Source: DATKZB01 sp035528235 (GTDB lineage Bacteria > Planctomycetota > Phycisphaerae > FEN-1346). Taken from it: a stretch of 8,891 nucleotides of DNA. This document shows positions 1 to 5,585 of this stretch, in pieces. The stretch spans positions 1 to 8,891 of the forward strand of contig DATKZB010000036.1 of the NCBI GenBank assembly GCA_035528235.1, written 5' to 3'. The position numbers were made by a program, and so were the translations under genes. Under the pieces are notes generated by a model. It was not told the origin of the DNA. It made no database searches and saw nothing but the letters and a program-made list of their open reading frames with translations. Positions within the stretch are counted from its first letter, which is position 1. Every line of letters begins with the position of its first letter.

Positions 1-139
1 CTTGCGGAAGGTCAAAGCCCGAACGGAGGAGGCGTTGTTCCGAGCCATCGCCGCCGCGCTGCAAACGATTACGGATTCGGATGCGGTCGCCTGGTTTGGG
101 CACTGTGGCTATCGCTACAATCAAGCGTGAACTGCTCTA
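1..139 (+). mobile_element. Right end of an IS630-like insertion sequence
   Basis: The transposase tail is followed directly by GAACTGCTCTAG (129-140). IS630/Tc1-like elements insert at TA, often within CTAG, and duplicate the TA. The CTAG at 137-140 is therefore the natural place for the right boundary, with TA at 138-139. The matching left inverted repeat lies outside the window, so the boundary is inferred from family habits and not from a visible repeat pair. Confidence 0.5.
2..130 (+). CDS. IS630-family transposase, C-terminal end (partial)
   Basis: The open frame entering from the left edge encodes 42 residues before a TGA at 128-130. It has the typical tail of IS630-family DDE transposases: an ARTEEALFRAI stretch followed by a helix and the closing WFGHCGY block. 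In this family the segment lies after the last catalytic acidic residue, so no catalytic residue is visible here. The protein would cut and join the ends of its own element. The stop codon lies within ten bases of the probable element end, as is usual for IS630. The 5' part is outside the window, so whether the gene is intact cannot be judged. The family call rests on motif recognition alone. Confidence 0.75.
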   Translation: MRKVKARTEEALFRAIAAALQTITDSDAVAWFGHCGYRYNQA

Positions 140-274
140 GCCGCCGTGCGCTGCCACCTCCGCCAGGGACTGAACGGGTCGATGCCACGTGCAGCGGCCC
201 ACGGACGGTCACATAACGGTGCCTCGCGCTTCCACGCCCCGGCGCGGGCCCCGCGGAGACGAAAGGGGTGTACC

Positions 275-1645
275 ATGACGATCCGAAGACCCTCCTTGCC
301 GGCATCGCGCCGGGGTGTCGCCATGCTGGTGACACTGCTGTTCCTGGCCATCTTTGCCGCCATGGCCGTTGCCCTGGCCGGCTCGGCCGACATGAACATG
401 ACCATGGCGCGCAACCGGCTCAGCGCGCAGCAGGCACAGGCGGTGGCGGAAATGGGGCTCCAACTCATGCAGCGGCACCTGGGCGGCCTGCACGTGCCGG
501 CCTCCGACGCCGCGTCGGACCTCCATCAGGCCATCGCCGAGCATCTCGAGGCCAGTTTCGCCCAGTCCGACATGCTCGACGTCGGCGCGATTCACTGGGA
601 TTCGACGCGGGTGATCCTGCCGACGGTTACCGTCTCGCGCCCCGACGGGCGCACGGCCCGCCTCGACGTCTGCATCGCGGCCAGCGGCGGCGCCAGCGAC
701 AACACCACCGTCACCATCGAGAGCACCGGCCGCTTCGGCAGTGCCGCGCGGCGGTCGTCTTACAACATGACGGTCCAGCGCGGTCGGTCGGTCCTGCTCG
801 ACTACGGCATTGCCAGCAAGAGCCCCGTCCACATGAGCGGCACGGCCCGTGTGACCGGGGTCAACCGCCCCGACGAGGGCAGCGTCATGTCGGCCACCTA
901 CAGCACCTCGCAGGCCGTCCGCATGGTCGGCGACTGCTACGCCTCGGGCGACGTGGCCGTCGTCAACCCAGACGGGAGCGTCGTGCAGCGAGGCGGGGCC
1001 GTCATCGACGGAGCCACGCGGGTGGGCGTCGACGAGCCGGAGTGGCCCGAGGTCGACGCCAGCGTCTTCCTGCCGTTCGTCACGCATACCTACTGGGGCC
1101 GGGGCACCGAGGACGTCGTGCTGAGCAACGTCCGCATCCCCGCCAACACGAACCCCACGTTCTCGGGAAACGTCGTCATCCGGGGCGTGCTGTACGTCGA
1201 GTCGCCCAACAAGGTGCAGTTCACCGGCAACACGTCGGTCGTCGGCGTCATCGTGTGCCAGGAGCCGGCGGTGGACAACCTGAAGACGAACAACCTGCAC
1301 TTCAGCGGCAACATGAGCACCTCCGGCGTCGAGAACCTGCCGGCGGACAGCCAGTACGACGGCCTGCACGAACTGACCGGCTCGTTTCTGCTGGCCCCCG
1401 GGTTCAGCGCCCGGTTCACGGGCAACTTCAACACCATCAACGGGTGCATGGTGGGGAGCCGGTTTGACTTCGAGGGCGGTTCGGGCGGGCACATCACGGG
1501 CGGCATCGTGAACCTGCGCGACTCCGACTTCCAGATCTCCGGCGACGCATGGCTTGCCATCGACCGCGATAACGCCAATCCCAATCCGGCCGGTCTCAGG
1601 AGTTCGTGCCGGCTCGTCTGCGTCTCAGGATCCTACTCGGAGTAA
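275..1645 (+). CDS. PilX/GspK-like pilin-related protein, paralogue 1
   Basis: This 456-aa protein has a short basic leader (RRP...SRRG, residues 4-14), a hydrophobic helix at about 15-36, and then a long amphipathic helix with NRLSAQQAQAVAEMGLQL. That is the N-terminal pattern of PilX/GspK minor pilins, which sit at the tip of type IV pili or type II pseudopili. Like GspK and PilX it lacks Glu at +5 after the presumed cleavage glycine (G14). From about residue 180 it is rich in Thr, Ser, Gly and Val and carries spaced cells of the form FxGN: FSGN 296-299, FTGN 316-319, FSGN 343-346, FTGN 381-384, ISGD 421-424. This suggests a beta-solenoid-like exported domain. Six cysteines lie at 133, 221, 328, 391, 445 and 449. 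An in-frame ATG at 146 was rejected, because AGGGG at 264-268 sits 6 nt before the ATG at 275 and the leader only makes sense from there. The gene is first of three pilin-like genes. The exact role (adhesin, tip pilin) is inferred. Confidence 0.8.
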   Translation: MTIRRPSLPASRRGVAMLVTLLFLAIFAAMAVALAGSADMNMTMARNRLSAQQAQAVAEMGLQLMQRHLGGLHVPASDAASDLHQAIAEHLEASFAQSDMLDVGAIHWDSTRVILPTVTVSRPDGRTARLDVCIAASGGASDNTTVTIESTGRFGSAARRSSYNMTVQRGRSVLLDYGIASKSPVHMSGTARVTGVNRPDEGSVMSATYSTSQAVRMVGDCYASGDVAVVNPDGSVVQRGGAVIDGATRVGVDEPEWPEVDASVFLPFVTHTYWGRGTEDVVLSNVRIPANTNPTFSGNVVIRGVLYVESPNKVQFTGNTSVVGVIVCQEPAVDNLKTNNLHFSGNMSTSGVENLPADSQYDGLHELTGSFLLAPGFSARFTGNFNTINGCMVGSRFDFEGGSGGHITGGIVNLRDSDFQISGDAWLAIDRDNANPNPAGLRSSCRLVCVSGSYSE

Positions 1646-1657
1646 TGGGGGAATGGC

Positions 1658-3031
1658 ATGAACCTTCGAACACCGTCGCACGCGATGGGCGGGCGGCCTG
1701 GCGTCGCCATGCTCGTCACGCTTATCTTCCTGGCCGTGTTTGCCTGCATGGCCGTGGCCATTGCCTCGTCGGCCGACATGAACATGACGCTGACGCGCAA
1801 CCGCCTGAACGGCCAGCAGGCCGGCGCCCTGGCCGAGACGGGGCTGCAACTCGTGCAGAAGAGCCTCGGCGGCATGACGGTCCCGGGGACCCACGATGCC
1901 GAGGACCTGCACCAGGCCATCGCGGCCCGCCTGGAGTCGGCCCTGGAGGGCTCCTCGATGCTCAGCGCCAGCGCCATCGCGTGGAGCGCCGACGCCGTCG
2001 GCCTGCCGCCGGTCATCCTGACGCGCGAAGACGGCCGCACCGGCGAGATCGACCTCGACGTCCAGGCCAGCGCCGGGGCCCTCGACGACACGACCATCAC
2101 CATCCACAGCACGGGACGCTTCGGCAACGCCATCCGACGGGTCACCTACAACATGACCGTCCAGCGGGGAGGATCGGCCCTGCTCGACCACGGCATCGCC
2201 AGCAAGGGCCCCATCCAGATGACCGGCAACGCCCGCATCCAGGGGGCCAACCGGCCCGAGGAAGGCAGCATCCTCTCGGCCACCTACAGCACCTCGCAGG
2301 CCATCCGCCTGACCGGCAACTGTTACATCTCCGGCGACGCGGGCGTCTGTAACCCCGATGGCACGGTCCGCAAGACGGGCAACGTCACCATCGGCGGGGA
2401 GGAGGTTAGCGGCGCGCCGGAACCTGAGTGGCCCGAGGTCGACGCCAGCGTCTTCGCGCCCTACGCCGTCAACATCCGGTCCAGCGGCGCCTCCGCGGAC
2501 ATCATCCTCTCGAACATCCGCATCCCGGCCAACACGAACCCGACCTTCTCCGGCAACACCACGATCCTCGGGGTCGTCTACATCGAGTCGCCCAATAAAG
2601 TCAAATTCACCGGGAACACCAACGTCATCGGGTCCATCGTGTGCGAGACGCCGGCCGTCGACAACCTGAAGGCCAACTACATCCAGTTCACGGGCAACGT
2701 CAGCACCTCGGGCGTCGAGAACCTGCCGGAGGGCAGCCAGTACGACGGCCTGCGCGAGCTGACGGGGTCGTTTCTGCTGGCCCCCGGGTTCAGCACGACG
2801 TTCGCGGGCAACTTCGGCACCATCAACGGGTGCATGGTGGCCAGCGAGTTCGAGTTCTCCGGCAGTGCCGGCGGGCGGATCAAGGGCGGCGTGGTGAACC
2901 TGCGCGACTCGACCTTCAAAATAACCGGAGATGCTAACCTGACCATCGACCTGGACAATGCCGTCGAAAACCCGGCCGGGCTGAGGGCCAACTTCCGTCT
3001 TGTTTGCGTCTCCGGGTCGTATGGAGAATAA
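1658..3031 (+). CDS. PilX/GspK-like pilin-related protein, paralogue 2
   Basis: This 457-aa protein aligns with the upstream protein without internal gaps, offset by one residue from the GVAMLVT helix start to the shared VCVSGSY end. It has the same parts: basic leader, hydrophobic helix at about 16-37, NRLNGQQAGALAETGLQL helix, the shared blocks STGRFG, YNMTVQRG and ATYSTSQA, and the repeated cells FSGN, FTGN, FTGN and FAGN in the C-terminal half. Residues about 240-256 and 268-284 differ most. It again lacks Glu at +5 and has a Pro just before the cleavage glycine (RPG, 13-15) where paralogue 1 has RRG. Most cysteines are kept, including 222, 329, 392 and 450, while one near the C-terminus of paralogue 1 (C445) is replaced. 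GGGGGAA just before the ATG serves as ribosome site, and the gap to the upstream stop is 12 nt, so the two are probably co-transcribed. Likely a second tip or minor pilin subunit; function not proven. Confidence 0.8.
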   Translation: MNLRTPSHAMGGRPGVAMLVTLIFLAVFACMAVAIASSADMNMTLTRNRLNGQQAGALAETGLQLVQKSLGGMTVPGTHDAEDLHQAIAARLESALEGSSMLSASAIAWSADAVGLPPVILTREDGRTGEIDLDVQASAGALDDTTITIHSTGRFGNAIRRVTYNMTVQRGGSALLDHGIASKGPIQMTGNARIQGANRPEEGSILSATYSTSQAIRLTGNCYISGDAGVCNPDGTVRKTGNVTIGGEEVSGAPEPEWPEVDASVFAPYAVNIRSSGASADIILSNIRIPANTNPTFSGNTTILGVVYIESPNKVKFTGNTNVIGSIVCETPAVDNLKANYIQFTGNVSTSGVENLPEGSQYDGLRELTGSFLLAPGFSTTFAGNFGTINGCMVASEFEFSGSAGGRIKGGVVNLRDSTFKITGDANLTIDLDNAVENPAGLRANFRLVCVSGSYGE

Positions 3032-3034
3032 CCC

Positions 3035-3511
3035 ATGAGCATGAACCGTCGGACATCGCGGGGCTTCACGGTCGTGGAACTCCTGATCTCCATGGCCCTC
3101 ATCGCCCTCATCATGGTCGCGGCCGCCTTGGCCATGCAGGCCGCCCACGACTCGCACCGGTACAACAGCGAGAAGAACGACCTGGTGACGCGGACGCGCG
3201 GCAGCCTGGACCGCATCTCGCGCGACGTCCGGCTGGCCGCCGCCTTCGAGGTCGTCGACCCGCAGACCGTTTCGGTCACCATGCCCAACGGCATCGTGCA
3301 CGTGTACGCCTGGGACGGCGCCGTCGGGGGCAGCCTGACCTACACCCAGGTGGACGACCTGGTCTCGACGTCGGTCGTCCTGACGAACCAGGTGCAGTCC
3401 TTCGTCGCGAGCGACGACACGCCGGCCTGCAGCGTCAAACTGAAACTGGTCGGCGTCCTGGCGACGGCCGAGGCGTCGCTGACGGCCACGCCCCGCAAGA
3501 CCGTTTTCTAA
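3035..3511 (+). CDS. Type IV pilin / PilW-GspJ-like minor pilin
   Basis: This 158-aa protein has a textbook prepilin N-terminus: basic leader (NRRTSR), cleavage glycine G10, then FTVVELLIS with Glu at +5 (E15) and a hydrophobic helix to about residue 33. A prepilin peptidase would cut after G10 and methylate F11. The helix runs into a charged amphipathic stretch (TRTRGSLDRISRDVRLAAAF) typical of PilW/GspJ-type minor pilins, followed by a short beta-rich domain. It is somewhat shorter than usual GspJ/PilW proteins (about 200 aa or more). The ATG lies 3 nt after the upstream stop, with GGAG in the end of the previous gene as ribosome site, so it is translationally linked to the PilX-like pair. 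An alternative ATG two codons in (3041) would give the same mature protein. In known systems GspJ and GspK types form the pseudopilus tip together, which fits this gene order. Confidence 0.82.
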   Translation: MSMNRRTSRGFTVVELLISMALIALIMVAAALAMQAAHDSHRYNSEKNDLVTRTRGSLDRISRDVRLAAAFEVVDPQTVSVTMPNGIVHVYAWDGAVGGSLTYTQVDDLVSTSVVLTNQVQSFVASDDTPACSVKLKLVGVLATAEASLTATPRKTVF

Positions 3512-3654
3512 GGCGTTTGCCTCGCCGCCCCGTTTCGAGGACCGTTTCCGGATGCCTGTCCCTGCCCCGCCGCACCCCCCGCCGCCCTTCCTTCGTCAGG
3601 CCCTGGGCCTCAGGAGTGTATCATTAAGTATCTATTGCCAGCCGTGAATAAGTG

Positions 3655-3711
3655 GTCAAAACGGGTGTCAAAACGGACGGATTTCGGCGCGTTCGGATCA
3701 ATTCGGATCAA
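3655..3711 (+). repeat. Two pairs of short direct repeats in an AT-richer stretch
   Basis: GTCAAAACGG occurs at 3655-3664 and again at 3667-3676, a 12-nt period. TTCGGATCAA occurs at 3692-3701 and immediately again at 3702-3711, an exact tandem pair. Spacings near one helical turn fit binding sites for a dimeric regulator, but no downstream plus-strand gene starts here, so their role is unknown. Confidence 0.6.
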
Positions 3712-3792
3712 AAATCGAAAAAAACGATCAGAAATCGCGCGTTTTGCCTTGCCTATCTTACCACTTTGGGGGCATATCGGCCTTATCGCTGT

Positions 3793-3830
3793 CGAAAAGG
3801 CCTTTCACCTATCCATGGGGGGCCTTTTCG
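3793..3830. repeat. 10-bp perfect inverted repeat
   Basis: CGAAAAGGCC (3793-3802) is the reverse complement of GGCCTTTTCG (3821-3830), with an 18-nt loop. It could form a hairpin in transcripts from either direction. No T-run follows on the plus side, so it is a poor intrinsic terminator; it may be a remnant of an element end or a processing site. Confidence 0.55.
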
Positions 3831-3945
3831 GGCGCGCCGCGGGCAGGCGAGTTTCTTAAAGTATCGCGCCGGGGGGCTACTACTACAACGCCACTTGGCC
3901 ACAGAGCAGCCGCTTGGAAATTCAACCGTGGACCGCCATCAGGCT

Positions 3946-4003
3946 GTAGCGCGGGGGTTTATCCCCCGCGGGATCCTGCGCGGGGGATAAACCCCCGCGC
4001 TAC
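3946..4003. repeat. Nested 25-bp perfect palindrome (REP/cruciform-like)
   Basis: The 25-nt arm at 3946-3970 is the exact reverse complement of 3979-4003, separated by 8 nt (GGATCCTG). Each arm begins or ends with GTAGC/GCTAC and is itself a hairpin: CGCGGGGG, a 5-nt A/T loop, CCCCCGCG (3950-3970 and 3979-3999). The unit can therefore fold either as one very long stem or as two hairpins side by side. It lies between two converging transcription units, which suits a two-way transcription barrier or a dispersed REP-like palindrome. No T-run follows either arm. I recall similar GCGGGGG-T/A-CCCCCGC palindromes from planctomycete genomes, but that is unverified here. Confidence 0.85.
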
Positions 4004-4030
4004 GGCGCGTAAGTTTGGTTAATGCAAGAG

Positions 4031-4052
4031 GTTGCGTTCATTGCGGCGCAAC
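4031..4052 (-). terminator. Weak hairpin just after the HD-GYP gene
   Basis: GTTGCG (4031-4036) pairs with CGCAAC (4047-4052) around a 10-nt loop, starting 17 nt after the HD-GYP stop when read on the minus strand. The stem is only 6 bp and no clear T-run follows, so a terminator role is tentative. The larger palindrome further on may matter more. Confidence 0.25.
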
Positions 4053-4068
4053 AAGTGGCGTTGTAGCA

Positions 4069-5355
4069 CTATTGCGGCGGCAGCCCCGCCAGATTGGGTT
4101 CCTCGGCGGTCTGGCTGATGAGCAGCACGGGAACCGCCGCCGAAACCACCTCCGGGTCGAAGACCGAGCCGCTTCCGCGCACCAGGATGTCGACCGCCAA
4201 GCCCGTATCCCGGGCGTCGCGGAAAGGTCGCTGGCTGGTCAGGGCGTCGAAGGTGTCGCAGACGGCGATAATGCGCGACCCGACCGGAATCTCGTAGCCC
4301 GTCAGGCCTTGCGGGTACCCGGACCCGTCGAACGCCTCGCCGTGGCACGACGCGATGGCGGCGACCTCTTCGAGGCCCGAGACGTCCGCGAGGAATTCCT
4401 GGGTCCTGCCGGTGTGCCGGCGGACCTCGGCCAACTCGTCCGGGGTCAGCAGCCGCGGCTCGTTGAGCAGCGACTTCGGGACCGAGATCGCCCCGAGGTC
4501 GTGGAGCAGGGCGGCCCACTTGACCTTGACGATGTCCTCGGGCGGCAGGCCGACGGCCATGGCGACCAGGATGGCCAGGTTGGCCACGCGGCGGCTGTGG
4601 CCGATCTTGTCGAGCGGGTGCGTGTCAATGACGTTGGCGAAGAGTTCGAGCAGCCCCGTGACCTCCGAGTCGGTCGTGGCGAAGTCGTCCGCACAGAGGC
4701 GGCTGATCTTCGACTGGACCAGAAACTGCACCTCGGCCGCCGTCAGAAGTTGCGTGTAGAACCCCGGCTCCCCCAAGACCTTGATCCCGGCATCGACGAC
4801 AATGGGCGAGACCTGGGCGGCCGTCCGTTTCCGGACGGCCTCGATGAATGCCACCCACTCGGCGGAGTCTTGCTCCCTCAAGACAAAGTCGCACGTGTCG
4901 GCAAAACGCAGTATCTGGGCGCCTACCCCGATCTCGCTGCCCCCCTTGCCGCGCGGGTAACCGTGCCCGTTTGTCCACTCGTGGTGATCCAGAATGATCT
5001 CCGCGATGCCGTACAGGCCGGGCACCGTAGCCACCATCTGGGCCCCCGTCAGGGGATGCGACCGCATGAGCGGGCTGTTGGCCTGGGCGGCCAGGTTGGC
5101 CGGGTGCGTGAAGTCGGGCTGGTCGTCCAGCAGGCCGATGTCGTGGACGAGACCGGCGTAGAACGTGTTGCGCCGGTCGGACGACCGGAGGCGCGACGCC
5201 ATCTGTGCCGCCAGGGCTGCTACTCGCCCGTGGTGGGGCATCTGGGGGGTGGGCCGGTAGTCGAGGACCTTGGCCAGGGCGGCCAGAACCTCGCCCCGGC
5301 ACAACCGAACGTCCACGCCCGAGAGACCATGTGAAGAGGTCGGCAGAGACTCCAT
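4069..5355 (-). CDS. Tandem HD-GYP domain protein (probable c-di-GMP phosphodiesterase)
   Basis: This cytoplasmic protein (428 aa) contains two HD-GYP domains and no visible membrane segment or receiver domain. HD-GYP enzymes hydrolyse cyclic-di-GMP at a metal centre. Domain 1, about residues 35-165, has HHGR (41-44), HDIGLL (71-76), HP (100-101), DHHE (123-126), a GYP at 132-134 with N in place of the usual D before it, and FADTCD. Domain 2, about 245-385, has GHSRRV (252-257), HDLGAI (285-290), H314, CHGE with DGSGYP ending at 348, and CDTFDAL followed by SQRPFR. The Lys that usually follows HDIG is absent in both copies, and in domain 2 the HHE motif reads HGE, losing one expected metal ligand. 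One or both domains may therefore be weak or regulatory. The ATG at 5355 has GGAG 7 nt upstream and is preferred over a TTG at 5370, which would add five residues. It is transcribed away from the lpdA operon and towards the pilin cluster. Target processes are unknown. Confidence 0.85.
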   Translation of the reverse strand: MESLPTSSHGLSGVDVRLCRGEVLAALAKVLDYRPTPQMPHHGRVAALAAQMASRLRSSDRRNTFYAGLVHDIGLLDDQPDFTHPANLAAQANSPLMRSHPLTGAQMVATVPGLYGIAEIILDHHEWTNGHGYPRGKGGSEIGVGAQILRFADTCDFVLREQDSAEWVAFIEAVRKRTAAQVSPIVVDAGIKVLGEPGFYTQLLTAAEVQFLVQSKISRLCADDFATTDSEVTGLLELFANVIDTHPLDKIGHSRRVANLAILVAMAVGLPPEDIVKVKWAALLHDLGAISVPKSLLNEPRLLTPDELAEVRRHTGRTQEFLADVSGLEEVAAIASCHGEAFDGSGYPQGLTGYEIPVGSRIIAVCDTFDALTSQRPFRDARDTGLAVDILVRGSGSVFDPEVVSAAVPVLLISQTAEEPNLAGLPPQ

Positions 5356-5492
5356 GGAGATTCTCCACAACCGTCTGGCCCCTAGGGGGGGGCAAGTCCG
5401 TGGATTGGGGGTGCGCGCATCACCCGCTTCCTTATCGGCTGCGCCCCTGCCGCAGTATGAGACATTCCGGCACGCCCGCCAGCGCCTTTTGG

Positions 5493-5521
5493 TTGACTGG
5501 CCCCGTGTCCACCGGTACGAT
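5493..5521 (+). promoter_or_regulatory. Candidate sigma70-type promoter for the lipoate operon
   Basis: TTGACT (5493-5498) and TACGAT (5516-5521) are separated by exactly 17 nt. This matches 5 of 6 and 4 of 6 consensus bases in a GC-rich region where such hexamers are rare. Transcription would begin near 5528 and give a leader of about 58 nt before lpdA. It lies in the 230-bp gap between the divergent HD-GYP and lpdA genes. No convincing minus-strand promoter for the HD-GYP gene was found. Confidence 0.5.
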
Positions 5522-5572
5522 GCGCCGCAGTCCTGGGGGGTTCCGGCGTGCCCGGTGGTCCCCGGTTGGGTG

Positions 5573-5579
5573 AAGGAGG
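5573..5579 (+). promoter_or_regulatory. Strong ribosome binding site fixing the TTG start of lpdA
   Basis: AAGGAGG at 5573-5579 is a near-perfect Shine-Dalgarno sequence, 6 nt before the TTG at 5586. It supports the TTG as the true start even though no ATG is nearby. The protein then starts five residues before the VAVLGGGPGG nucleotide-binding turn, as expected for the family. Confidence 0.8.
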
Positions 5580-5585
5580 ATACTC

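Larger units (their letters stand above)
3512..4068. other. Intergenic gap with repeats, no credible gene
   Basis: About 557 bp separate the converging pilin cluster and HD-GYP gene. Positions 3512-3620 are C-rich and unremarkable, apart from a small AGGCC/GGCCT hairpin just after 3600. Positions about 3620-3780 are clearly richer in A/T than the rest of the window and contain short tandem repeats. Positions 3793-3830 hold a 10-bp inverted repeat and 3946-4003 a large nested palindrome. Short open frames here (for example from a TTG at 3635 or an ATG in 3744-4022) have no convincing ribosome site, composition or recognisable domain, so I call no protein. Confidence 0.7.

Noticed and set aside
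146..274. Upstream in-frame ATG extending the first pilin-like protein by 43 residues
   Set aside because: The extension is Arg/Ala/His-rich, has no ribosome site, and would bury the short basic leader. The ATG at 275 has AGGGG at the right distance and matches the paralogue's start.
1625..3301. 558-codon open frame on the minus strand over the second pilin-like gene
   Set aside because: Mirror frame of a real plus-strand gene; composition is Arg/Gly/Asp/Val-rich without motifs, and a similar frame lies opposite the first paralogue at the same relative place.
3634..3664. Promoter around TTGCCA in the AT-richer island
   Set aside because: No -10-like hexamer sits at 16-18 nt spacing, and no plausible gene follows.
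3946..4003. CRISPR repeat or integron attC site
   Set aside because: Only one copy of the unit exists and there are no spaced repeats; the site lacks the conserved GTTRRRY-type ends of attC and no integrase or cas gene is near.
3635..4022. Short open frames of 74-112 codons in the intergenic gap
   Set aside because: Three overlapping frames are open at once, none has a convincing ribosome site or known domain, and two of them (3652-3990 and 3744-4022) run into the palindrome.
4015..5334. 439-codon plus-strand open frame over the HD-GYP gene
   Set aside because: It opposes a minus-strand gene with two complete domain patterns, and its product shows no domain.
5356..5585. Riboswitch or attenuator in the leader of lpdA
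   Set aside because: The predicted leader is only about 58 nt and I could see no stable terminator-like hairpin or known aptamer core in it.
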